Positions 25,786 to 35,257 of a stretch of 64,000 bases of DNA are shown here, piece after piece; position 1 is the stretch's first letter; each line of letters begins with the position of its first letter. The DNA lies in contig NZ_JBFHIT010000016.1 in NCBI RefSeq assembly GCF_041596335.1, forward strand, positions 12,505 to 76,504, read 5' to 3'. The translations under genes and the position numbers were made by a program. The notes below the pieces were generated by a model. The model saw nothing but the letters and a program-made list of their open reading frames with translations, had not been told where the DNA came from and did not search any database. Source of the DNA: Mangrovibacterium sp041596335 (GTDB taxonomy: Bacteria > Bacteroidota > Bacteroidia > Bacteroidales > Prolixibacteraceae).

Positions 25786-28500
25786 TTAGTTCACCGAGAA
25801 ACGGTAATTGCCCGAACCGACCTTCACAACAACGAATCCATTTTCGGCTCGTAAGACTTCGATATCTTTTGACGACGAGATTGCCTTGCCACTTTCACGA
25901 ACCTGCTGAACCGAATTGGCTGGGATAAAAATCGTCGCAGTTGTATTAACCGGGATACTCACATTTTGAATCAACTGCTGCCCAAGCCATTCCCATCCCG
26001 ATGTAATTGCTCCGTAATATGTATCCAACTGTGCTTTCACATTCGCTAACTGCTTGGTTACAGTGGGTTTAATTTGAATGCTTTTATAACCGGGAACAGC
26101 CGGATCGAGCTGAATACCGGCGGCCACAGTATACATCCAATCACCAATGGCGCCATGGGCATAATGGTTGAAGGAATTCATACTCGGGGTTTGAAAAGAA
26201 CCATCTGGCTTAATGCCATCCCAGCGTTCCCATATTGAAGTGGCTCCCATTGTTACCGGATACAGCCATGATGGATACGATTTCTCCAGTAGCAACTTGT
26301 AGGCAATTTCGCTTTGCCCAAATCGCGATAACACATGGCACAGGTAAGGAGTTCCCAGAAAACCGGTGGTCAGGTGGGTATCATACTCCTGGATATTGGC
26401 AACCAGGCGATTCACGGCTTCCATCCTCATTGACTCCGGCAACATATCAAACCCGAGTGCCAGCACATAAGCAGTTTGTGTGCCTGAAACCAGACGCCCG
26501 TTTGCTGTAACATACTCCTTCACAAAGGCTTGTTTAATTTCAACCAACAACGAATCGTAAATCTGAGCCTCCCGATCCATGTCCAAAATCTTGGCCGCAT
26601 CAACCATTATCTGTGTCGAATGAGCATAAAAACACTGGGCGATCAGGTCTTTGTCGGTAACTGCAGCCCGTCCGCGGTTATCATCCTCCGGACGATAAAA
26701 CAACCAATCGCCAAACGATTGCTTTGGTCGCCAAAGGTTCTGCTGTGCCGTTTTCCGAATATATTCCACCCAGGCTTTCATGCTAGGATATTGATTCTCG
26801 AGCAGCAGTTTGTCACCATATGCCCGATAAATAGTCCAGGGCGCAATTGTGGCGACATCGCCCCAACCGGGGCTGCATTCTTCCCCCAAAACATTGGGCA
26901 CCACATTGGGCACACTACCACTTTCCGACTGATCGACCGCGACATCTTTGAGCCACTTGGCATAAAAACTGTGAACATTGAAATTAAAAGCCGCGGTTGA
27001 TGCAAAGGCCTGTGCAGCTCCAGTCCACCCTAAGCGTTCATCACGCTGAGGACAATCTGTGGGAACATCCAAAAAATTGCCGCGCTGACCCCATTGAATA
27101 TTTTGTTGCAGCTTGGTAACCAGAGCGTCAGAACACGAAAACTCGCCGGTAGGCCGCATTGCTGAATAAAGCGCAAATGCCTTAAAATTAGCGGCCTTAA
27201 GTTCTCCCGGATAGCCTTCAACCTTAACAAAACGAAACCCCTGATAGGTGAAATGAGGCTCGAATACCTCCTCGCCTCCGCCTTCCAAAATAAACGTATT
27301 GGTTTGCTTTGCCGACCGCAGATTATCGGTATAAAAATTCCCTGATTTATCTAAAGCCTCAGCATGTTGCAGTACGATTTTATCGCCAGCGTTACCGCTA
27401 ACTTTCATTTGAACCCAACCAACCAGATTCTGTCCAAAATCGATCACTTTTTCACCTTTAGGAGTCGTCAGTATTTTTATGGGCGATAAACTTTCGTTCT
27501 TCTTAACTGACTCGTTTTCTGTAGCAACTGTTGTGATCACCGGATGATTCACCAATTTTATAGTCGACCAATCAATATCGACAAACCCGGGCTCCGACCA
27601 GCCCTTTCGAACCAATCGGGCATCATAGGTTTCGCCGTCGTAAATTTCGGAAGACAGAATTGGCCCTGTTGAAGAACGCCAGCTACCATCTGAAACGACA
27701 TTGTCGATTGATCCGTCGGCATAAATAATTTGCATCTGAAAAAGGAGCGATACATCGTTTCCATAAAAATCGACTTTATCCTTGGGGCCCAAACGCCCTC
27801 TGTACCATCCGTTACCAAGAGTCACCCCGATGGCATTTTTGCCGTTTCGAAGCAAATCGGTCACATCGTAGGTTTGATATTGCAACCGTTTATGGTAACT
27901 GGTCCATCCGGGAGTTAAGTAAAGGTCACCCACCCGCTTTCCATTTATTTCGGCTTCATAAAGGCCATGAGCTGTGATAAAAGCCACTGCCAAACGAATT
28001 GGTTTTTCGATCGCAAATTCGCGTCGAAGCAATGGTGAAGGACGAGAATCCAACTCTCGAAATCCGGGCTGAATCCACTTGGCCTGCCAGTTCTCAGGCC
28101 CCATCAATCCCATGATCCAAAAATTAGGAGTACTCCATTTCGACACCTTATCGTTTTGATCCCAAACACGAACCTGCCAGTAATATTTGCGGCCGGGCTT
28201 CAACGTATTTCCGGTAAACTGGACATAAACTGATTGATCGGAAGGTATTTTACCGGTGCTAAAAACCAAATCGACACCTTTTTGAAGCGACTCAAGACTC
28301 TCGCTGACCCGGATATCGAAGGCCGACTGACTAACATTCCGTTTTGAAGATGCTAAAGTCCAGGAAAGCCGTGGATAGAGAACACTAATTCCAACCGGGT
28401 TTATTTTATTTTCGACGAATAAACGCGTAATCTCTAGTTGAGCAAAGGCAGTTGAGAACATGAAGAAGCCAGAAGCAAAAAGAAACAGTAATTTCTTCAT
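25786..28500 (-). CDS. GH78 alpha-L-rhamnosidase
   Basis: A 904-residue secreted glycoside hydrolase that removes terminal alpha-L-rhamnose. The signal peptide is MKKLLFLFASGFFMFSTAFAQ. Domain order is: N-terminal Ig-like region with PVGISVLYPRLSW; N-domain with the AVAFITAHGLYEAEING strand; (alpha/alpha)6 catalytic barrel with DVPTDCPQRDERLGW (Asp482, general acid Glu488); then TSIWERWDG (Glu758, matching the proposed general base); and a C-terminal beta domain. The position that is normally Asp in GWTGD is Ala495 here. No SusC/SusD, transporter or other CAZyme is adjacent, so this is not a standard utilisation locus. A candidate promoter and palindrome lie about 130 bases upstream. Confidence 0.95.
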   Translation of the reverse strand: MKKLLFLFASGFFMFSTAFAQLEITRLFVENKINPVGISVLYPRLSWTLASSKRNVSQSAFDIRVSESLESLQKGVDLVFSTGKIPSDQSVYVQFTGNTLKPGRKYYWQVRVWDQNDKVSKWSTPNFWIMGLMGPENWQAKWIQPGFRELDSRPSPLLRREFAIEKPIRLAVAFITAHGLYEAEINGKRVGDLYLTPGWTSYHKRLQYQTYDVTDLLRNGKNAIGVTLGNGWYRGRLGPKDKVDFYGNDVSLLFQMQIIYADGSIDNVVSDGSWRSSTGPILSSEIYDGETYDARLVRKGWSEPGFVDIDWSTIKLVNHPVITTVATENESVKKNESLSPIKILTTPKGEKVIDFGQNLVGWVQMKVSGNAGDKIVLQHAEALDKSGNFYTDNLRSAKQTNTFILEGGGEEVFEPHFTYQGFRFVKVEGYPGELKAANFKAFALYSAMRPTGEFSCSDALVTKLQQNIQWGQRGNFLDVPTDCPQRDERLGWTGAAQAFASTAAFNFNVHSFYAKWLKDVAVDQSESGSVPNVVPNVLGEECSPGWGDVATIAPWTIYRAYGDKLLLENQYPSMKAWVEYIRKTAQQNLWRPKQSFGDWLFYRPEDDNRGRAAVTDKDLIAQCFYAHSTQIMVDAAKILDMDREAQIYDSLLVEIKQAFVKEYVTANGRLVSGTQTAYVLALGFDMLPESMRMEAVNRLVANIQEYDTHLTTGFLGTPYLCHVLSRFGQSEIAYKLLLEKSYPSWLYPVTMGATSIWERWDGIKPDGSFQTPSMNSFNHYAHGAIGDWMYTVAAGIQLDPAVPGYKSIQIKPTVTKQLANVKAQLDTYYGAITSGWEWLGQQLIQNVSIPVNTTATIFIPANSVQQVRESGKAISSSKDIEVLRAENGFVVVKVGSGNYRFSVN

Positions 28501-28627
28501 AAGTGTCGTTGTAAGCTAGTTTTTTTCGGTTAAATTCAGTTTCGACCCGTTTCTTTCGGAAACATTTCAACTGAAACAATTCAATCTTGTATAAAAATTA
28601 TGGTCGAGATTGATTCAATCACTCTCT

Positions 28628-28653
28628 CAAAGGTATAAATGAAATTTTCATTT
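28628..28653 (-). promoter_or_regulatory. Candidate rhamnosidase promoter with palindromic operator
   Basis: On the minus strand TACCTTTG (complement of 28628-28635) matches the -7 consensus TAnnTTTG. Directly upstream of it, in the -7/-33 spacer, lies the perfect palindrome AAATGAAA-T-TTTCATTT (28637-28653). The placement suits an operator. The leader to the ATG would be about 120 nt. No clear -33 box is seen. Confidence 0.4.
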
Positions 28654-28781
28654 AAAAACCCACCAGTTATTTCATTCCGGTTTGATTCGATAAAACCCGA
28701 CACAAGCACAAGCACAACCCATCTACAACAACAACTTACAACACACCATGCTTATATCGCCGAAACTAACAAACCCTTTGA

Positions 28782-29822
28782 TCAATACCGTCGCAAGTCG
28801 ACTTCCGGGTGTATCGGACTTGCCGGATTATTTAACCGGGCAACGAACTGACGGGCAAAATAGGGCCCAAGCATGCAGCCTTTTGAACCTAGACCATTAA
28901 AAATCCCGATCCGTGGGTGCTCCGCGCTCATGCCCATCACCGGTCGACGATCGTGTGTCGTTGGTCGGATTCCCGCCTGATGCCTCGAAATCTTGTAATC
29001 GCCGGTAAATACCTGTTCTAATTTCGCACACAATTCACGCCGGGCTTCCGGTGTTGGTTGTTCATTCAAATTATTCCAGTCATAAGTTGCTCCCATTCTG
29101 AACTGTCGCCCTCCGGTAGGCATCATAAAAAAGGATTTATTGAGAATGAAATCAGCATTATAGTCAGTTGTTTCCAAACCAAATACTTCGCCTTTAGTAT
29201 GCTTAAATTGAATTTGCTGAAAGTAGGGATTTTGTGACGCGCGATGACCTTCACAAAAAATAATCCGATCCGCTTCCTGTTCACCGTAGCTTATTCGATC
29301 CTGATGAACAAGCAAACGGTCATATTCAAAATCCATTGTCCGAAGGCGATTGTTTTCAATCAGGTATTCCCGAAATCCATCCAACAGGCTTTTCAAATCA
29401 ACTCGCCCGGCCTTTTCAACCCAACCACTGCCATATTCCATCCGAAGTTGCCCATAGTGGCTGAAATCCGGCTCTGCATTTAAATAGCTCGAAAGCCCAT
29501 TCGCGACAGCTTTCTTTTTCCAAAAGTCGGCTTCGCCCAACCCAAAAACCTTGCGAATTTTCAGGGGATGAAAAATCTCTCGTCCCAGCAATAATTCCAG
29601 TTCGCGATAGGTTTCCTCCAGTTGCGGAAATAGCTCGTCAACAAGCCAACTTTTAGTTAGCCTGCGAAAAACAACCGGATTGATCAGCCCCGCGGCAACG
29701 ACCGATGCTTTTTGAAACGTTGAAGAATCAATCACTTGAACGGACTTCCCCGACTTCAGGAGCTCATGGGTCAATAAAGTTCCGGCCAACCCCTGCCCTA
29801 CGATAAGAAAATTTGTTTTCAT
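28782..29822 (-). CDS. DAO-type FAD-dependent oxidoreductase
   Basis: A 346-residue flavoenzyme of the D-amino-acid oxidase/glycine oxidase (DAO) superfamily. The dinucleotide-binding motif is at the very N-terminus: IVGQGLAGTLLTHELLKSG, with the acidic end at VIDSS. A second FAD contact follows at SVVAAGLINP. The C-terminus has the expected HQAGIRPTTHDRRPVMG and the closing GLGSKGCMLGPYFARQF. The substrate is unknown; relatives oxidise amino acids or act in tRNA modification (MnmC-like). It is cytosolic and stands alone, about 280 bases from the rhamnosidase and 215 bases from the next upstream gene. Confidence 0.88.
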   Translation of the reverse strand: MKTNFLIVGQGLAGTLLTHELLKSGKSVQVIDSSTFQKASVVAAGLINPVVFRRLTKSWLVDELFPQLEETYRELELLLGREIFHPLKIRKVFGLGEADFWKKKAVANGLSSYLNAEPDFSHYGQLRMEYGSGWVEKAGRVDLKSLLDGFREYLIENNRLRTMDFEYDRLLVHQDRISYGEQEADRIIFCEGHRASQNPYFQQIQFKHTKGEVFGLETTDYNADFILNKSFFMMPTGGRQFRMGATYDWNNLNEQPTPEARRELCAKLEQVFTGDYKISRHQAGIRPTTHDRRPVMGMSAEHPRIGIFNGLGSKGCMLGPYFARQFVARLNNPASPIHPEVDLRRY

Positions 29823-30037
29823 CAGTAAACAATTTGTTTTCTAATTGTCTGATGGAACTACCATGTGCTGAAAACTAGTTTTATTTAGTGTTCATGTTCA
29901 GAGCAACAGGTTCGTTTCAACTTCCCAAAGACAGTTTTACCGCGTCCTTTGTTCAGCTTATTTATTTTTTTCAATGAAACCAATCAAAACTATAATACAT
30001 AAATATCCAGCTTTATCGGCCATCAATTCTAACCCAG

Positions 30038-30877
30038 CTATTTAAAATAAAGCTCCGTAACGACTGGTAAATGATCAGAAGGATATTTTTGATCGTTCGA
30101 ATCAGTCAAAACAACATAGCTCTTAACTGCTATTTTTCGATTCACAAAGATGTAGTCGATCCGATGGTCAAGCGGACTATTTATATCGAAGCTATTAAAA
30201 GTGCCCTCCGGCCCCCGGGCTTCGGTTTCCGATTTCTCTTTGCTGTCGTGCATTCGGCGGGAGATATAGGTAATTGCCGACTCATCAGGAGTCAAATTGA
30301 AATCACCGGTTAATACGACCGGCAACTTATCATTATTCAATTCCTTAATTTTCGACATCACCAATCTGGCAGATTCCCTCTTGGCCTCAACGCCCAAATG
30401 ATCAAAATGAGTATTGAAAACCCAAAAGTTTTTCCGCCCGTCATATTCTTCCAGCTTTATATAGGTACAAATCCGGTAACAAGCCGCATCCCACCCCATA
30501 CTTGGACCGTCCGGCGTTTCCGACAGCCAGAACCAGCCCTGCTCTTTGAGTTGATATTTTTGTGATTTGTAAAAAATCGGACAATACTCTCCGCGATTAA
30601 TGCCATCGTCTCGCCCTACACCAACCCAATCATACCCAGTAAGATAGGCCGCCAAATCGTTAACCTGTCCAAGTAGTGCTTCCTGTAAACCGACCACATC
30701 CGGGGCATTTGAAAAAATCAGATTCGTTACGTTTTGTTTTCGAAATGGCCAAGCATTCTCACCATCATCCGGATTATTAAAACGAATGTTCCAGGTCATC
30801 ACCTTCAAATCCGTTGCCTGAACTAACGAAAATGTGAGGAAACAAATAAGTAATAACGATCCTAATTTAATCTTCAT
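30038..30877 (-). CDS. Secreted endonuclease/exonuclease/phosphatase (EEP) family hydrolase
   Basis: A 279-residue EEP-fold metal-dependent phosphodiesterase. The signal peptide MKIKLGSLLLICFLTFSLVQA supports ATG 30877 rather than the longer TTG frame to 30964. Active-site motifs: MTWNIRFNN, VVGLQEAL (metal Glu), TGDFNLTP (Asp/Asn) and SDHLPVV (Asp-His). The substrate could be a nucleic acid, a lipid head group or a sugar phosphate; the mostly secreted members in Bacteroidota are uncharacterised. Its start overlaps the end of the upstream esterase gene by 11 bases (ATGAAGATTAA), so the two are almost certainly translationally coupled and probably act on related material. Confidence 0.9.
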   Translation of the reverse strand: MKIKLGSLLLICFLTFSLVQATDLKVMTWNIRFNNPDDGENAWPFRKQNVTNLIFSNAPDVVGLQEALLGQVNDLAAYLTGYDWVGVGRDDGINRGEYCPIFYKSQKYQLKEQGWFWLSETPDGPSMGWDAACYRICTYIKLEEYDGRKNFWVFNTHFDHLGVEAKRESARLVMSKIKELNNDKLPVVLTGDFNLTPDESAITYISRRMHDSKEKSETEARGPEGTFNSFDINSPLDHRIDYIFVNRKIAVKSYVVLTDSNDQKYPSDHLPVVTELYFK

Positions 30878-31847
30878 CGTATTCCGTCTTTTCTGATTCA
30901 CAATAATTGAATGCAGGATAATCACAATCATGATCTCCTGCGATAATTGAGTGCATTTGAACATGTTTATTCATTAGCACAAAATCGTAGCAAAACTTTA
31001 CGATCTCGTCGAAATAGTCTGCCATTGGGCTGCTAGCCAACGAATGATTCCCACCACAAATGGTATTTAACCAATACGGTTTGCCTAGTTTTCGTAAACT
31101 TTCGGCCATGGCATATGAACCATGTAACATTAGATACCCAGGCTTTTCGTCCGGGCAATAATGATGTGGAGCCGAGCCATAAGGGACAAGATTGTCGCAC
31201 GTTCCGTGGAAAAACATGGCCGGCACAGCCGAGTCGCGGTATATGGCTGTTGTGTCTGGAATAGCACCTGCCATACCAATTACGCCGGCATAGGAAACCG
31301 GGCCCGAATCTAAGCCATAACAATAAGGAGCTTGAAACGCGGTATTTAACACTGTTTCTGCACCGGCACTACTTCCGGCTAAAATTATTTTGTGTGGATC
31401 AATTCCTAACTGTTCCCATCGTTCAATCAAAAAATAAGTGGCATCCTGAAGATCCTCAACAGCAGCTCGGAATGTCTCCAGCTTTTCCCCAGCCGGGCAG
31501 TCGCATCCAAAACCAGTCTCCGTGTTCTTCCTGGTCAACCGATAATCAATTGATACAGCTACATAACCATACGATGCAACTCGCTTGCAAAAATCACGAA
31601 TAAACGGTTCATCCCGCTGTCCACCAGAGAATCCTCCGCCATGAACGTAGACCAGAACGGGCCGTAAATCCAGTCCATCGAATGCGGGCTGATAGAGATC
31701 CATCTCAAGTTTTGTCTGATCTTTTTCAACATAGGTGAATGTGTCCATCAGAATTGAATCAGCAATTGGTTCCTGATAGCGAATCTGAGCCAATAAATTT
31801 CCAACCGCAAAACACAGCAAGCAACAAATCAATAAAAAACGGTTCAT
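30867..31847 (-). CDS. Secreted alpha/beta-hydrolase esterase
   Basis: A 326-residue alpha/beta hydrolase of the carboxylesterase/lipase (BD-FAE-like) group. The signal peptide (MNRFLLICCLLCFAVGNLLAQ) supports ATG 31847. Visible motifs are the oxyanion-hole HGGGFSGG, the nucleophile elbow GSSAGAE, and late Asp/His regions (FHGTCDNLVPYGS and CGGNHSL). An internal cysteine-rich stretch (FGCDCPAGE) and further cysteines near the C-terminus suggest disulfides in the periplasm. It is first in a two-gene operon with the EEP hydrolase. Substrate unknown; ester-linked sugar or lipid is possible. Confidence 0.88.
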   Translation of the reverse strand: MNRFLLICCLLCFAVGNLLAQIRYQEPIADSILMDTFTYVEKDQTKLEMDLYQPAFDGLDLRPVLVYVHGGGFSGGQRDEPFIRDFCKRVASYGYVAVSIDYRLTRKNTETGFGCDCPAGEKLETFRAAVEDLQDATYFLIERWEQLGIDPHKIILAGSSAGAETVLNTAFQAPYCYGLDSGPVSYAGVIGMAGAIPDTTAIYRDSAVPAMFFHGTCDNLVPYGSAPHHYCPDEKPGYLMLHGSYAMAESLRKLGKPYWLNTICGGNHSLASSPMADYFDEIVKFCYDFVLMNKHVQMHSIIAGDHDCDYPAFNYCESEKTEYDED

Positions 31848-31974
31848 GTTGTAAGTTATGGGTGTCAACTAAGGTAAAATGTGCATACTTTGCTAAATTA
31901 GGAAAAAATTCATCCGAGTCAATTGCGTAATTTTATTGGCTCCTGGGTTTGTCCAATATTTTAAATTGAAGTTG

Positions 31975-32508
31975 ATGAAAAGCTACTTACAACCATTGCT
32001 GATCCTGTTGATGATTTGTTCCTGCCAGCCAAGCCAAAAAGACGAAAACCTCAATCGAGTTAATCACCCGAGTCATCAGTACTCGTTTGTTGACATCCAG
32101 CCTGATTCGATGGGCTATCTTGAAACAGACTATGTTCCAATCTACTCCGACATCTACCACATCGATGGCACGAACCGTTTTCTATTAACATCGACATTAA
32201 GCATCAGAAATACCTCACTGACCGAGAATGTTTTTGTATTCAGTGCCAACTACAATGATTCGTATGGCAAGCAATTAAGACAATATATCGACTCAACAAT
32301 CTTGTTGAAACCACTGGAATCTATCGAGTTTGTTGTTGAACACAAGGAAAACAAAGGCGGCGCCGGAGCAAGCTTTTTGGTTGAATGGGGGGCCGATAAA
32401 AATGGCGAACAATTGCTGATTCAGGCTGTCATGACCGGAACCAGCAACCAGCAGGGTTTATCTTTTATGACCGAGGCGAAGATCGTTAAACAGATCTATC
32501 GTGACTAA
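31975..32508 (+). CDS. DUF3124 lipoprotein
   Basis: A 177-residue lipoprotein. The lipobox MICSC with Cys17 follows a short hydrophobic run, which favours ATG 31975 over an upstream TTG. The body shows the DUF3124 pattern (YVPIYSDIYHIDG, LTSTLSIRNTS, FVVEHKENKGGAGASFLVEW). The function of DUF3124 is unknown. Its stop overlaps the end of the convergent SulP gene by 4 bases. Confidence 0.85.
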   Translation: MKSYLQPLLILLMICSCQPSQKDENLNRVNHPSHQYSFVDIQPDSMGYLETDYVPIYSDIYHIDGTNRFLLTSTLSIRNTSLTENVFVFSANYNDSYGKQLRQYIDSTILLKPLESIEFVVEHKENKGGAGASFLVEWGADKNGEQLLIQAVMTGTSNQQGLSFMTEAKIVKQIYRD

Positions 32509-34154
32509 ATCGCTTTTTGATCAGTCATAGTTTTCTTTGCTTGTTTTAAGGCTTGGTCAAATGCTGAAAAAACTTTTTCACGGCTTATTAGCTTGAATAA
32601 CCCACCCTTTTCCAGATCCTTCAATACATTTGAGCGCACGCCAGACAGAATAACTTCTGTCCCACTCAATCTGATCTGTTTAATCGCATCTTTCAGGTTA
32701 TGTATGCCCGTCGAATCAATAAAAGGTACGTGGCGCATTCGGATAATCAGAACTTCTGATTTTACACCAATTTGGTGTAAGGTTGAACTGTATTGCTTAG
32801 CCGAAGCAAAGAAAAATGGTCCACTTATCTCGTAAATCCCTAAGCCTTTTGGTAAATCAGCATAATTTTCGAGCACATCTGAGTCAATCTCAAAATCGGG
32901 CTGGGCTCCTGCATCTGCCATCCGTTTCATAAACAGCATGGCCGACAAAACAATTCCGATTTCAATCGCGAAGGTTAAATCGACAAGCACTGTCAATAAG
33001 AATGTTACAAGTAAAATCAGAATATCAAAAGGCGATCCCTTAAGGATAGATACGAACGAACGCCATTCACTCATGTTGTAGGAAACCACAATCAAAATAC
33101 CGGCGAGACATGACATTGGGATCAGTTTAGCCCATTGCCCGAAAAACAACATTATGAATAGTAAAGTCAAAGCATGTACGACACCGGCAACCGGAGTACG
33201 TCCTCCATTTTTCACATTGGTGGCTGTACGGGCAATCGCCCCAGTGGCCGGAATTCCGCCGAAGAAAGGAGTTACCACATTCGCAACTCCCTGCGCGATT
33301 AGTTCCGTATTCGAACGGTGATTTCCACCAATCATCCCATCAGAAACTACTGCCGACAATAAACTTTCAATCCCCCCCAGCAACGCAATCGTCAATGCCG
33401 GTGCAAAGTACAGGTGTAATTGACTAAAATCAACCGACGGGAAAGTTAGACTGATTGTTTGTGGAATATCTCCGAAAACGGTTTCAATATTCGAAACCGG
33501 CAAATGAAAAATTTGTACTGCAGCAGTTACCGCTATTATTGCGACAAATGATCCGGGAATCTTATTACTGATTTTCCTAAAATAAACAGTGATCAGGATG
33601 GTAACAACCGTAATCGCCAATGCAGTAAAATTAACCTGACTGAGATTTGCTAAATAAGTGCCCCATTTCGGAATAAATTCCGATGGCAACGTGTCCAATT
33701 GAAGTCCTAGTGCGTCCTTTATTTGTGTGGTAAAAATCACCAACGCGATACCGCTGGTAAAGCCGACAACCAAGGGGTGAGGAATGAACTTGAGCAAAGC
33801 CCCAAGTTTTAACAAGCCAAAAATGATGAGAATGACTCCGGCTAATATGGTCGAGATCAACAAGCCATCTAAACCATATGTTTGGAGAATACCGAAAACA
33901 ATGACGATAAATGCCCCCGTCGGACCGCCAATTTGAACCCGACTTCCACCTAGTATGGAAACAATTAAACCGGCTACAATCGCTGTTATTAAACCCTTTT
34001 CGGGTGAAACACCCGAAGCCACGGCAAACGCAATGGCCAGAGGCAATGCAACAATGCCGACAATGATGCCGGCAAACAAATCTTTGGAAAACTGATCTTT
34101 GGAATATCCTTGTTTTAGAACACTCACTAGCTTGGGATGGAAAACCTTGTTCAT
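32505..34154 (-). CDS. SulP family anion transporter with STAS domain
   Basis: A 549-residue SLC26/SulP-type inorganic anion transporter (sulfate, bicarbonate or similar). About 12-14 TM segments fill residues 25-420, including the family signature near the N-terminus (LPLAIAFAVASGVSP) and IGGPTGAFIVIVFG. The cytosolic C-terminal STAS domain includes VLIIRMRHVPFIDSTGIHNL. The ion cannot be read from sequence. A TACTTTTG box (complement of 34180-34187) about 30 bases upstream may be its -7 element. It overlaps the convergent DUF3124 gene by 4 bases. Confidence 0.95.
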   Translation of the reverse strand: MNKVFHPKLVSVLKQGYSKDQFSKDLFAGIIVGIVALPLAIAFAVASGVSPEKGLITAIVAGLIVSILGGSRVQIGGPTGAFIVIVFGILQTYGLDGLLISTILAGVILIIFGLLKLGALLKFIPHPLVVGFTSGIALVIFTTQIKDALGLQLDTLPSEFIPKWGTYLANLSQVNFTALAITVVTILITVYFRKISNKIPGSFVAIIAVTAAVQIFHLPVSNIETVFGDIPQTISLTFPSVDFSQLHLYFAPALTIALLGGIESLLSAVVSDGMIGGNHRSNTELIAQGVANVVTPFFGGIPATGAIARTATNVKNGGRTPVAGVVHALTLLFIMLFFGQWAKLIPMSCLAGILIVVSYNMSEWRSFVSILKGSPFDILILLVTFLLTVLVDLTFAIEIGIVLSAMLFMKRMADAGAQPDFEIDSDVLENYADLPKGLGIYEISGPFFFASAKQYSSTLHQIGVKSEVLIIRMRHVPFIDSTGIHNLKDAIKQIRLSGTEVILSGVRSNVLKDLEKGGLFKLISREKVFSAFDQALKQAKKTMTDQKAI

Positions 34155-34358
34155 AAATGTCTATTTAGAGCTGAAGGTGCAAAAGTAGACACAAATGGCT
34201 GCCTTTATCCCCGCTTAAGCCCATTTTTTTTCGATTTACAACATCGAAAAAACGAATAGCACTGTAAGACAGACAATTAATTAACCAACATCCCAGTATG
34301 AACATTCGTTAATATTGACCATAATTTGTGGCCAGCTTTGGGAATTCTAAATCACAAG

Positions 34359-34742
34359 CTACTTAAGCTGATCAACAATCAAACTTACCTGCTCAAACGA
34401 TTCCCGATGGCGCTTCTTAAAAAAACCAGTCGACATAACTTCCAACTCATCCTTCACTTGATTCATTGAACCCAAGATGGTTTTCCGAAACAAACTGGCG
34501 CAATTAGCACAACGTTCTGCCCCAATGCTGTCAGCAATTTCCAGAGCCTCTTTCATCTTATAAATCGAGCGACCATATTCCTTTCCGAACCGACTTTGCT
34601 GAGCTGTTGATAACAAACGATTGATTTCTACTAAATTTTGACTACACACATTGCCATTGGCTGGACAACTAACTAATTGAATAATGTCTTCATTCAATTT
34701 TCCTTTTTCATTCCGCGACTCAAAAAAATCTAACAACTTCAT
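34359..34742 (-). CDS. Small four-cysteine helical protein, unknown function
   Basis: A 127-residue protein I do not recognise. It is predicted all-helical and cytosolic, with four cysteines in two pairs: Cys26-x6-Cys33 (SCPANGNVCS) and Cys78-x2-Cys81 (RCANC). These could bind a metal or an Fe-S cluster, or form disulfides. The central helix pair (FGKEYGRSIYKMKEALEIADSIGAE) looks TPR-like. It starts at a clear ATG. It diverges from the PAS histidine kinase at 35258, which also has a four-cysteine motif, across a 515-base gap. A shared sensory role is a hypothesis only. Confidence 0.75.
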   Translation of the reverse strand: MKLLDFFESRNEKGKLNEDIIQLVSCPANGNVCSQNLVEINRLLSTAQQSRFGKEYGRSIYKMKEALEIADSIGAERCANCASLFRKTILGSMNQVKDELEVMSTGFFKKRHRESFEQVSLIVDQLK

Positions 34743-35257
34743 AACCTTAACTTTTTAGTTAACATTTCCTACTACCTAACCCCTACCTGAAGTCCGATTA
34801 CTTGATATTTATTTTTGCACTTAAACAAGCATTGATCACGAAATTATTAATATAAATTTAACTTACAAACTATTCTGATCCTTTTTTTGATATTTTATCA
34901 AGTTGATATTTCTCAATTAGCAGTCAATAAAAAATCAAAAAAGTCAACGGTTACTCGATTGACAGACTGCAGTTTTCACACATATGATCATTCTACTCGA
35001 AATAAATCTGCAATATCAACAGACCACCCATGGTTCTATTATTGCCTCCTTCGAAACAGTCATTTGGTTAATTGAGGCGAATGTCAATCGCTTTTTTACC
35101 CGGCAAACATTTCCGACAAAGCACGCCGACTGTCAAGTGAAAAAAGCAGAGCCTCGGTCATGCGAAGTATACAACGACATCAAACGAATACACCAGCTTA
35201 AAATGATGATTGAAATATTGTCCGTTTTTTATAACCTTGTAGCTTTATCCCAAAAGA
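34743..35257. other. Divergent 515-base region with promoter-like boxes
   Basis: A TATTTTTG box sits at 34810-34817 (plus), but no good -33 precedes it. A 93-codon plus-strand frame (34984-35265) starts at ATG and ends in ATGAATAG, overlapping the PAS kinase start. It resembles no family I know and is uncertain. The best promoter candidate for the kinase, at 35210-35239, lies inside that frame. Confidence 0.4.
35210..35239 (+). promoter_or_regulatory. Candidate promoter of the PAS histidine kinase
   Basis: TTG (35210-35212), 19 bases, then TAACCTTG (35232-35239), one mismatch from TAnnTTTG. It would start transcription about 12 bases before the ATG at 35258. Confidence 0.35.
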
